A stretch of 25,076 nucleotides of DNA from Bacillota bacterium (GTDB lineage Bacteria; Bacillota; Clostridia; Lachnospirales; Lachnospiraceae): positions 1 through 25,076 of the forward strand of contig JAEWSD010000070.1 of NCBI GenBank assembly GCA_023398615.1, given 5' to 3'. Shown one piece after another: positions 13,943-21,251 of this stretch. How positions within the stretch are numbered: position 1 is the stretch's first letter; each line of letters starts with the position of its first letter. Under the pieces are notes generated by a model that was not told the DNA's origin, made no database searches, and saw only the letters and a list, made by a program, of their open reading frames with translations. A program made the position numbers and the translations under genes.

Positions 13943-14635
13943 ATGGAAGATAAATTATTGACTGTAAATGAATTGGCAAAATATATAGATCAGACATTAC
14001 TGCACCCTTATTCAACGAAGAAAGAATTCGAAGAGTTCTGCAAAAAAAGTGCGGAATACCATTTTAAAATGGTTGCGATAAATTCCGCGGTAACCGGCCT
14101 GTGCAAGGAATTTTTAAAGGGCAGCGATGTCCTGGTGGGTGCGGCGATCGGATTCCCGCTGGGACAGACAACGATAGAGGCAAAGGTATTTGAAACCGAA
14201 AATGCAATTAAGAACGGTGCGGACGAAATCGATTACGTCGTAAATATCGTAGAGTTAAAAAGCGGTAACTATGCTTACATAGAAGATGAGATGCACCGGA
14301 TTGTTGAGATATGCCGTAAGAATGATAAAACCTGTAAGGTTATATTTGAAAATTGTTATCTGACGGATGATGAGAAAGTGAAATTATGTGAGATCGCTTT
14401 AAAGGTGAAGCCTGATTTTATCAAAACATCCACCGGCTTCGGTACGGGCGGAGCCACACTGGAAGATGTTAAGTTAATGAAATCGATGGTAGGTGACCGT
14501 GTAAAGGTAAAGGCTGCCGGAGGCGTCCGTTCACTGGACCAGGCGCTGAAAATGATTGAAGCCGGTGCAAGCAGGATCGGGACCAGTGTGGGTGTCGAGA
14601 TCATAGACCAGTATAGAAATGCAGTACAGAAATAG
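13943..14635 (+). CDS. deoC: Deoxyribose-phosphate aldolase
   Basis: A 230-residue class I aldolase. The Schiff-base lysine is Lys161 in DFIKTSTGFG; the second active-site lysine is Lys190 in VKAAGGVR; and the proton-relay Asp97 is in DEIDYVVNI. All the catalytic residues of E. coli DeoC are present. The known reaction splits 2-deoxyribose 5-phosphate to glyceraldehyde 3-phosphate and acetaldehyde. DeoC usually lies with nucleoside phosphorylases and phosphopentomutase; none is here, and it is instead last in a glycoside-utilisation operon after an FGGY kinase. It may therefore cleave a related phosphorylated sugar. AGAAAGGA precedes ATG 13943. The operon terminator follows 16 bp after the stop. 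Confidence 0.93.
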   Translation: MEDKLLTVNELAKYIDQTLLHPYSTKKEFEEFCKKSAEYHFKMVAINSAVTGLCKEFLKGSDVLVGAAIGFPLGQTTIEAKVFETENAIKNGADEIDYVVNIVELKSGNYAYIEDEMHRIVEICRKNDKTCKVIFENCYLTDDEKVKLCEIALKVKPDFIKTSTGFGTGGATLEDVKLMKSMVGDRVKVKAAGGVRSLDQALKMIEAGASRIGTSVGVEIIDQYRNAVQK

Positions 14636-14651
14636 GACATAACGTAAGAAG

Positions 14652-14688
14652 AGTATCTAAATTGAAGATCAGTTTAGATGCTTTTTTT
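14652..14688 (+). terminator. Intrinsic terminator of the carbohydrate operon
   Basis: AGTATCTAAA (14652-14661) pairs with TTTAGATGCT (14673-14682), ten pairs with one G-U, and is followed by six further T residues (14683-14688). Confidence 0.85.
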
Positions 14689-14704
14689 ATATTAGATAAA
14701 ACTA

Positions 14705-14733
14705 TTGCTATGTAAAAGTCAATCGATTATAAT
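14705..14733 (+). promoter_or_regulatory. Promoter of the DUF4003-pth gene block
   Basis: TTGCTA (14705-14710), a 17-base spacer and a perfect TATAAT (14728-14733). Transcription would start near 14740 and leave a leader of about 173 nt before the DUF4003-like gene. Confidence 0.6.
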
Positions 14734-14741
14734 GATAAACA

Positions 14742-14841
14742 TATAAGAAAGAGTTTCACTTGCGAAACTCTCTCGCTGCCGCGTAGCCGCTGCACGTATC
14801 GGATTCGATATGTGCAGCATAATCGTGCGCTCTTTTTTATA
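14742..14841 (+). ncRNA. Candidate structured leader RNA (three-way junction)
   Basis: Bases 14742-14749 can pair with 14834-14841, and the pairing can extend to 14753/14830. Inside lie AGAGTTTC/GAAACTCT (14750-14757 with 14764-14771) and a 13-bp stem GCTGCACGTATCG/CGATATGTGCAGC (14789-14801 with 14806-14818) with loop GATT. The extended closing stem and the first hairpin compete for 14750-14753. I do not recognise a known riboswitch. It may be a cis-regulatory leader, a small RNA, or a palindromic repeat. Confidence 0.4.
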
Positions 14842-14912
14842 CCATAAAACAGACCTTGTTACGGTAACGTTTGCATGTGCATTTACCGGGAGCCTTAGGA
14901 GGGGCATGAGTT

Positions 14913-15908
14913 ATGATGTGGGAGAATCTGCAGAAAAAGTGTGACCTGTTTGAGGATAACTATCAGATACTAAAGAAAAACTTCAGATGGGACTATGCCA
15001 TGATGCATCGGCTGGGAGCACTGCTGTATGCCAACGCCGGGCTGGGCGCCGATGTAAATGCGATTAAGGGAATAAAGGAAGTTATAAAAGCAAATACCGG
15101 ATTCTTCTCGGCGTTCAGGGAAACCGCCTTCTTTGCTTTATCAGTCCTCCTATCCTTGGAAGATAATCCGGAGGAGCTGTTTCAGAAGACCTTAAAGATA
15201 TATGGCCGGATGAAGGAGACGGGTTTCCATTCCTCCGTATACTTGACCCTGGCGGCGTTCTCAATCGCGAAGCAGACGGAGGAATATGAGATTACATCCG
15301 TAATTAGCAGAGCCAGGGAATTCTATGACGCCATGAAGAAAGAACACAGGTTCCTGACTTCTTCGGATGACTACGGCTATGCGGCAATGCTGTCCATGTC
15401 GGACTTGTCGGTTCCGCAGGCAATTGCCGGGATGGAATACTGCTACGGAAGCTTAAGACAGGACTTTGGCTCCGGGAATGTTCTGCAGTCTTTAACGCAT
15501 GTTCTGGCATTGTCGGAGGAAGCGGGTCCGGAAAAATGCGGACGTGTCGTTCAGATATACGAAAGCCTGCGCAGGAAAGGCTGCAAATACAGCAGATATA
15601 GTCCGCTGTCCACACTTGGAATCCTTGCGATGGTTACGGAGGATACGGAGAAGCTTACCGATGAGGTAAAGGAGGTTTACCGGCTGCTCTCAGAGAAAAG
15701 GGGATTTGGCTCCTGGTCGGTTTCCAGGCATGAACGGACAATGTTTGCGGCGGCTTTGACGGCAAATGAGTATATTAAGGATATGGAACAAAACCCGTTG
15801 GCCTTATCATTGGCCGGCAACATTACGAATATTGTAATTGCGGAGCAGACCGCTATGATTATAGTCGCATCCAGTGCGGCTGCAACGGCGGCTTCCGCTT
15901 CCAGCTAA
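14913..15908 (+). CDS. DUF4003-like protein of unknown function
   Basis: A 331-residue, mostly alpha-helical protein without signal peptide. Features are an N-terminal helix rich in Asp/Lys, FRWDYAMMHRLGALLYAN (about 25-42), repeated aliphatic helices with KTLKIYGRMKETGFHSSVYLTLAAF and VQIYESLRRKGCKYSRYSPLSTLGILAM, and an Ala/Ser-rich hydrophobic tail. The two GF/GC-xS-Y-Lx-LA segments look like an internal repeat. The length and pattern match my recollection of DUF4003 proteins of Firmicutes, whose function is not known. The ATG at 14913 has AGGAGGGG eight bases upstream. It is first in a block with pth 26 bp downstream, and its leader is unusually structured. Confidence 0.65.
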   Translation: MMWENLQKKCDLFEDNYQILKKNFRWDYAMMHRLGALLYANAGLGADVNAIKGIKEVIKANTGFFSAFRETAFFALSVLLSLEDNPEELFQKTLKIYGRMKETGFHSSVYLTLAAFSIAKQTEEYEITSVISRAREFYDAMKKEHRFLTSSDDYGYAAMLSMSDLSVPQAIAGMEYCYGSLRQDFGSGNVLQSLTHVLALSEEAGPEKCGRVVQIYESLRRKGCKYSRYSPLSTLGILAMVTEDTEKLTDEVKEVYRLLSEKRGFGSWSVSRHERTMFAAALTANEYIKDMEQNPLALSLAGNITNIVIAEQTAMIIVASSAAATAASASS

Positions 15909-15934
15909 CAGAGATAGAAAGGTATATAACAATT

Positions 15935-16513
15935 ATGCATATTATAATCGGATTAGGTAATCCGACAAGGGAATACCAGGCGACCCGGCACAACGTCGGT
16001 TTTGACGCAATCACCAGGATTTCGGATGATTACCGTATCCCGTTGGATTTCAAAAAACATAAAGCGATTTGCGGCAAGGGTTATATCGAAGGGGAGAAGG
16101 TAATCCTGGCACAGCCTCAGACCTATATGAACCTGAGCGGAGAAAGTGTAAGGGAGCTGGCGGATTTCTATAAGGCGGCGCCGGAAGAAATTATCATAAT
16201 ATATGATGATATCAGCCTGGCGGTCGGACAGCTCCGGCTTCGCAGCAAGGGAAGCGCCGGCGGCCATAACGGAATAAAGAGCATCATCAGCCATCTTGGA
16301 ACTCAGGAATTCCCGAGAATCAAGGTGGGGGTGGGAGATAAGCCGAAGGGATGGGATCTTGCGGATTACGTGCTTTCACGCTTTCACAACGATGAGCAGC
16401 CGATTATCCGGGAAGCCTTAAAGAATACTTCGGATGCGGTGAGGGCCATACTAAAGGATGGAATGGAATCCGCCATGAACATTTACAATAAAAGCATTCA
16501 GACAAATAACTGA
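15935..16513 (+). CDS. pth: Peptidyl-tRNA hydrolase
   Basis: A 192-residue protein of normal length for bacterial Pth, which hydrolyses peptidyl-tRNA released by stalled ribosomes and recycles tRNA. IIIGLGNPTREYQATRHNVGF (3-23) includes Asn9 and the catalytic His19; QTYMNLSGESV and IIYDDISLAVGQLRLR carry the active-site Asn and Asp. GSAGGHNGIKSIISHLG is the tRNA-contacting signature. It has a GAAAGG ribosome site and sits between the DUF4003-like gene and an MBL-fold gene. The pth-mfd neighbourhood is common in Firmicutes; here one gene and a palindromic element separate the two. Confidence 0.97.
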   Translation: MHIIIGLGNPTREYQATRHNVGFDAITRISDDYRIPLDFKKHKAICGKGYIEGEKVILAQPQTYMNLSGESVRELADFYKAAPEEIIIIYDDISLAVGQLRLRSKGSAGGHNGIKSIISHLGTQEFPRIKVGVGDKPKGWDLADYVLSRFHNDEQPIIREALKNTSDAVRAILKDGMESAMNIYNKSIQTNN

Positions 16514-16585
16514 TATTGCGGCAGGGATAGGGCTGGTAATCTGGGGATCCGGACGGATCGTCCGTGCAGCCGGAAAGGACGGAAG

Positions 16586-17389
16586 ATGGAACATGTAATC
16601 ATGCTTGGAACAGGAAACGCAACAGTTACGAAATGCTTTAATACCTGCTTTGCACTCTGCAGCGGGGAAGAATATTTTTTGGTAGACACCGGAGGCGGGA
16701 ACGGCATTCTGACTCAGTTAGAAAAGGCGGGCATCCCGTTGGAGCGGATTCATGAGATATTTGTAAGCCATGAGCATACGGATCATTTGCTGGGCCTGAT
16801 ATGGCTGATCCGGATGACTGCGACCAGAATGAAACAGGGAACATATGAAAATAATCTTAATATATATTGCCATGCGGACCTGATCGGTACAATTATGACC
16901 ATTGCCAGGCTCACGGTACAGGAAAAATTCTTTAAATATATCGGAGACAGGATTTTGCTGCATCCGGTATATGACGGCGAGGAAAGAGATATAATGGGGT
17001 ATCCGGTTACCTTTTTTGATATTCGTTCGACTAAGGCAAAGCAGTTTGGGTTTACCACAAGATTGGCGAACGGTAAAAAATTCACCTTTTTGGGTGATGA
17101 GCCTTACCGGGAGACAGAATTCCAATATGCGGACCAGGCGGACTGGCTGCTGCATGAAACCTTCTGTCTCTACTCTCAGAGGGATATTTTTAAACCTTAT
17201 GAGAAGCATCACACAACCGTGAAGGAAGCCTGTGAAACGGCACGGCGGCTGCAGGCGGTCAATTTGATCCTGTACCATACGGAAGATAAAAATATAGCGG
17301 ACAGAAAGAGATTATATACGGAGGAAGGACGGCAATATTACGGCGGCCATTTGTATGTTCCGGACGATCTTGAGAAAATTGTCCTTTAA
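16586..17389 (+). CDS. MBL-fold metallo-hydrolase, RNase Z-like
   Basis: A 267-residue metallo-beta-lactamase-fold enzyme. LGTGNATVTKCFNTCFAL (7-24) is the opening strand-turn typical of RNase Z-like proteins. SHEHTDHLLG (61-70) is the HxHxDH metal site (His62, His64, Asp66, His67). FLGDE supplies the bridging Asp, and HETF and YHTED give further ligands. RNase Z matures tRNA 3' ends, but the protein is smaller and lacks a clear exosite arm, so a general phosphodiesterase or unknown hydrolase is as likely. ATG 16586 follows GGACGGAAG. It lies 72 bp downstream of pth, with a small GC hairpin (CGGACG/CGTCCG) between. Confidence 0.85.
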   Translation: MEHVIMLGTGNATVTKCFNTCFALCSGEEYFLVDTGGGNGILTQLEKAGIPLERIHEIFVSHEHTDHLLGLIWLIRMTATRMKQGTYENNLNIYCHADLIGTIMTIARLTVQEKFFKYIGDRILLHPVYDGEERDIMGYPVTFFDIRSTKAKQFGFTTRLANGKKFTFLGDEPYRETEFQYADQADWLLHETFCLYSQRDIFKPYEKHHTTVKEACETARRLQAVNLILYHTEDKNIADRKRLYTEEGRQYYGGHLYVPDDLEKIVL

Positions 17390-17409
17390 CCGGGAATATG
17401 ATGAATATG

Positions 17410-17609
17410 GGCATTTGCGAAACGCTACTTTGCGTCTATGATTGTTCCAATGTGTACCTTCGTCTGTCGTTATTGTTTGTTGAAATTGTTTGAACGTCAC
17501 ATACAAATGCTTTTGTTGTATGTGTAAGTCAAATAATTTCAATAAATTGTAGAGACAGCCGAAGTACGCAGGAACATCAATAGATGCAAAGTAGAGATTC
17601 GCAAATGCC
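17410..17609. repeat. 200-bp imperfect palindrome (MITE-like element or long hairpin RNA)
   Basis: The first and last twelve bases are perfect inverted repeats (GGCATTTGCGAA ... TTCGCAAATGCC). The dyad continues inward with scattered mismatches: ACTTTGC/GCAAAGT, GTTCC/GGAAC, GTAC/GTAC, CTGTC/GACAG and TTGAAATT/AATTTCAA all pair. It closes with CACATACAA/TTGTATGTG around a short loop near 17510. Nothing in it looks coding. It ends 14 bp before the mfd ribosome site. No clear target-site duplication is visible. Confidence 0.7.
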
Positions 17610-17640
17610 TATATATCAATAATAGAAGGAGATATTTGTC

Positions 17641-20600
17641 ATGAAAACCTTTACCGAGCCCCTGAAGGAACTAAAAGAATTTAATGACATAAAAGAAAGC
17701 TTAAGCTTGAAGAATACACCGGTACAAATTACCGGATGTATCGATTCACAGAAATGTCATATCATCAGCGGCCTGGGGGAAGGTTATCCCTGGAAGCTGA
17801 TCATAACCTACAGTGAACTAAAGGCAAAAGAAATATACGAAGACTATAAGCTCTATGACAGAAATGTATATCTGTATCCGGCAAAGGATATTATTTTCTA
17901 CAGCGCCGATATACACGGCAATGCAATTGTAAGGGACCGTTTAAGAATCCTAAGAAGAATGATTGAAAATGAGCCTGTGACGGTTATCACAACCCTGGAC
18001 GGCGGCATGGACAGGATACTTCCGCTTGCCTTCCTTGAGAAGCGCGTGCTGACGGTTGAAGAGGCGGGAACCCTTGATTTAAGCAGGCTTCAGGAAGAAC
18101 TTGTTCACCTGGGGTATGAGAGGCAGGGGCAGGTGGAAGGCCCGGGCGAGTTTGCCGTTCGCGGCGGGATCATCGACATATTCCCTCCGACGGAGGAATG
18201 CCCATTCCGGATTGAACTTTGGGGAGATGAGGTAGATTCCATCCGCAGCTTTGATATAAGCAGCCAGAGGTCCATAGAACGGATTGAAAAGATCCGGATT
18301 TATCCTGCGGCGGAGATGATCCTGGACTCCGACAGGATAGTGCTCGGGCTTAAGAAGATAGAAGAGGAGAAAAACGGATATGTGAAAAGTCTCCGTGACA
18401 GGATGAAGACGGAGGAAGCCGCGCGCATACAAAACATTATCGAGGAATTTAAGGAAAACCTGGTCAGCTTCCAGGGTTCCGTGGGCATAGACAGCTATAT
18501 TAAATACTTTTATGACAGGACAGTCTCCTTTTTTGATTATTTTAACAGGGATAACACGGTTATTTTCATAGATGAGCCAAGCAGGATTGCGGAAAAAGGG
18601 GAAGCGGTAGAGGCGGAATTCCGGGAAGGAATGATCGGCAGAATTGAGAAGGGTTACATCCTGCCCGGTCAGAGCGACGCGATCTATGGCTATAAGGAGC
18701 TTTTGGCCGGCCTTAACCGGATGAATACTCTCCTGCTGTGTACGATGGATTTTAAGGCGGCACACTTTACGGTAAGGACGAAGCGGGATTTTACCGTGCG
18801 GTCGGTCAACCCCTATAACAATAATTTTGATATCCTCGTAAATGACCTTAAGAAGTGGAAGAAGAACGGATACCGGGTATTACTGCTGTCCGGCTCCCGG
18901 ACGCGGGCAAAGCGGCTGAGTGAGGATTTAAGAGAGCATGAACTGAGTGCGTTTTACAGTGAAGATATGGACCGGGTAATTCAAAAAGGCGAGATTATGA
19001 TCGCCTACGGGAGCCTTCATCGCGGATTTGAATATCCCCTCATCCGGTTTGTCATCATATCGGAAAGTGATATCTTTGGGGCAGAGAAGAAGAAAAAACG
19101 GAAGAAAAAAGAGTATGACGGGAAAAAGATACAAAGCTTTAATGACTTAAACATCGGGGATTATGTCGTACATGAGAACCACGGACTTGGAATCTACCGG
19201 GGAATTGAAAAAATTGAAGTGGATAAGGTAACGAAGGACTATATTAAAATCGAATACGGCGGCGGAGGCGTGTTGTATATACTTGCAACAGGCCTTGACG
19301 TGATACAGAAATATGCCGGGGCGGATACAAGAAAGCCCAAGCTTAATAAGCTTAATTCCCCGGAATGGAAGAATACCAAGACAAGGGTAAGGGGCGCGGT
19401 AAAGGAGATAGCCAGGGAATTGGTCGAGCTGTATGCGGTCCGTCAGGCCAAAGAAGGCTATCGGTTCGGGCAGGATACGGTATGGCAGAAGGAATTTGAA
19501 GAGATGTTCCCTTATGAGGAGACGGATGACCAGCTTCGCGCCATCGAGGATACCAAGAAAGACATGGAGAGCAAAAAGATCATGGATCGTCTTATCTGCG
19601 GAGATGTGGGCTACGGAAAGACGGAGATTGCCATCCGCGCGGCTTTTAAAGCGGTTTCTGACGGCAAGCAGGTAGTGTTCCTGGTTCCGACTACGATACT
19701 GGCGCAGCAGCATTACAATACTTTTGTGCAGCGTATGATGGACTTTCCGGTGAGTATAGATATGCTTTCCCGCTTTAAGACACCCGTCCAGCAGAAGAAT
19801 GTGGTGGAACGTGTGAAAAAGGGAAGTCTGGATATTTTGATCGGAACACACAGAGTCCTGTCAAAGGATCTCCAGTTTAAGAACCTGGGGCTGCTTATCG
19901 TTGATGAGGAACAGCGCTTTGGCGTTACACATAAGGAAAAGATAAAGCAGCTAAGGGAGAATGTGGATGTACTTACCCTGACGGCAACGCCGATCCCCAG
20001 AACACTTCACATGAGTTTAATCGGTATCCGGGATATGAGTGTCCTGGATGAACCTCCGGTGGACAGACTGCCGATTCAGACCTATGTATTGGAGCATAAT
20101 GAGGAAATTATACGTGAGGCGATTAACCGTGAGCTGGCCCGTGACGGTCAGGTGTATTATGTATTTAACCGGGTAAACGGCATCGACGAAACGGCGGGCA
20201 GGATTGCAAAGCTGGTGCCGGAAGCTACCGTAGCCTATGCTCACGGGCAAATGAGCGAGCGTGAGCTGGAACGTATCATGTTCAACTTTATTAACGGTGA
20301 TATTGATGTATTGGTATCCACGACTATTATAGAAACCGGATTGGATATCTCCAATGTAAACACTATGATCATTGATGATGCGGACCGTCTGGGACTGTCC
20401 CAGCTTTACCAGCTGAGAGGCCGTGTCGGGCGTTCAAACCGGACTGCTTATGCATTCCTTATGTACAAAAGAGATAAGATGCTAAGGGAAATCGCGGAAA
20501 AGCGCCTGCAGGCAATTAAGGAATTTACGGAGCTTGGTTCCGGGTTTAAGATTGCCATGAGGGACCTGGAGATACGCGGGGCCGGCAACCTTCTGGGAGC

Positions 20601-21183
20601 CCAGCAGAGCGGCCATATGGAATCTGTCGGCTACGATTTATATTGCAAGATGTTAAACGATGCGGTACGTTCCATGAAGGGAGAAATGGCGGAGGAAGAA
20701 ACCTTCGATACCACCGTGGATATCGATATCGACGCATTCATTCCGGCCTCCTACATTAAGAGTGAGCTTCAGAAGCTGGATATCTATAAGCGGATAGCGG
20801 AGATCGAGAACGAAGAGGAGTTCCTGGATATGCAGGAGGAATTACTGGACCGGTTCGGTGATATGCCGGCTTCCGTAAATAACCTTTTAAATATTGCGTT
20901 TATCAAGTCCATTTGCCACAAGGTATATGTTACTTCACTGGTTCACAGGCAGGATGAAGTCAAGCTGGTAATGTACCATAAAGCGAAGCTTAAGGTTGAC
21001 CAAATCCCGGAGCTGATCCGGAAATATCAGCCGGATCTTAAGCTTACGCCGGAGACAAATCCGTATTTCACGTATAAGCTTAAGAAGAATGCCAGAAACG
21101 GGAAAACGGATGCCCTGAGTCTGTTCGACGAGGTGAAAAATCTATTAAATGATATGAAACTATTGCTAGATGATGACAAATAA
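17641..21183 (+). CDS. mfd: Transcription-repair coupling factor (Mfd)
   Basis: An 1180-residue DNA translocase, normal length for the family. It removes RNA polymerase stalled at lesions and recruits UvrAB. The N-terminal UvrB-like module includes GPGEFAVRGGIIDIFPP (about 165-181). A Lys-rich linker (about 481-493) leads to the RNA-polymerase-interacting CarD-like domain, IGDYVVHENHGLGIYRG. The RecG-type motor has Walker A GDVGYGKT (654-661), the DEEQ box (755-758), TATPIPRT and QLRGRVGRS. The C terminus is the TRCF regulatory domain (FIPASYIKSELQKLDIYKRIA). The ATG has AGAAGGAGAT nine bases upstream. The PrsA-like gene follows after 68 bp. Confidence 0.98.
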   Translation: MKTFTEPLKELKEFNDIKESLSLKNTPVQITGCIDSQKCHIISGLGEGYPWKLIITYSELKAKEIYEDYKLYDRNVYLYPAKDIIFYSADIHGNAIVRDRLRILRRMIENEPVTVITTLDGGMDRILPLAFLEKRVLTVEEAGTLDLSRLQEELVHLGYERQGQVEGPGEFAVRGGIIDIFPPTEECPFRIELWGDEVDSIRSFDISSQRSIERIEKIRIYPAAEMILDSDRIVLGLKKIEEEKNGYVKSLRDRMKTEEAARIQNIIEEFKENLVSFQGSVGIDSYIKYFYDRTVSFFDYFNRDNTVIFIDEPSRIAEKGEAVEAEFREGMIGRIEKGYILPGQSDAIYGYKELLAGLNRMNTLLLCTMDFKAAHFTVRTKRDFTVRSVNPYNNNFDILVNDLKKWKKNGYRVLLLSGSRTRAKRLSEDLREHELSAFYSEDMDRVIQKGEIMIAYGSLHRGFEYPLIRFVIISESDIFGAEKKKKRKKKEYDGKKIQSFNDLNIGDYVVHENHGLGIYRGIEKIEVDKVTKDYIKIEYGGGGVLYILATGLDVIQKYAGADTRKPKLNKLNSPEWKNTKTRVRGAVKEIARELVELYAVRQAKEGYRFGQDTVWQKEFEEMFPYEETDDQLRAIEDTKKDMESKKIMDRLICGDVGYGKTEIAIRAAFKAVSDGKQVVFLVPTTILAQQHYNTFVQRMMDFPVSIDMLSRFKTPVQQKNVVERVKKGSLDILIGTHRVLSKDLQFKNLGLLIVDEEQRFGVTHKEKIKQLRENVDVLTLTATPIPRTLHMSLIGIRDMSVLDEPPVDRLPIQTYVLEHNEEIIREAINRELARDGQVYYVFNRVNGIDETAGRIAKLVPEATVAYAHGQMSERELERIMFNFINGDIDVLVSTTIIETGLDISNVNTMIIDDADRLGLSQLYQLRGRVGRSNRTAYAFLMYKRDKMLREIAEKRLQAIKEFTELGSGFKIAMRDLEIRGAGNLLGAQQSGHMESVGYDLYCKMLNDAVRSMKGEMAEEETFDTTVDIDIDAFIPASYIKSELQKLDIYKRIAEIENEEEFLDMQEELLDRFGDMPASVNNLLNIAFIKSICHKVYVTSLVHRQDEVKLVMYHKAKLKVDQIPELIRKYQPDLKLTPETNPYFTYKLKKNARNGKTDALSLFDEVKNLLNDMKLLLDDDK

Positions 21184-21251
21184 TTTATAATAAAAAGCAT
21201 GACAATTGTTCACATAAGTCTGCTGCTAAGAAGCAGGCAGTTAGGAGTTTT

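Noticed and set aside
17410..17609. 6S RNA
   Set aside because: Length and rod shape are suggestive, but no good promoter precedes it, no terminator follows it, and no clear large central bubble was found; the perfect terminal repeats fit an inserted palindrome better.
18079..18765. 228-codon minus-strand open frame inside mfd
   Set aside because: Antisense shadow of a conserved coding region; no ribosome site or recognisable family. The same applies to the long minus-strand frames at 19147-19851 and 16718-17278.
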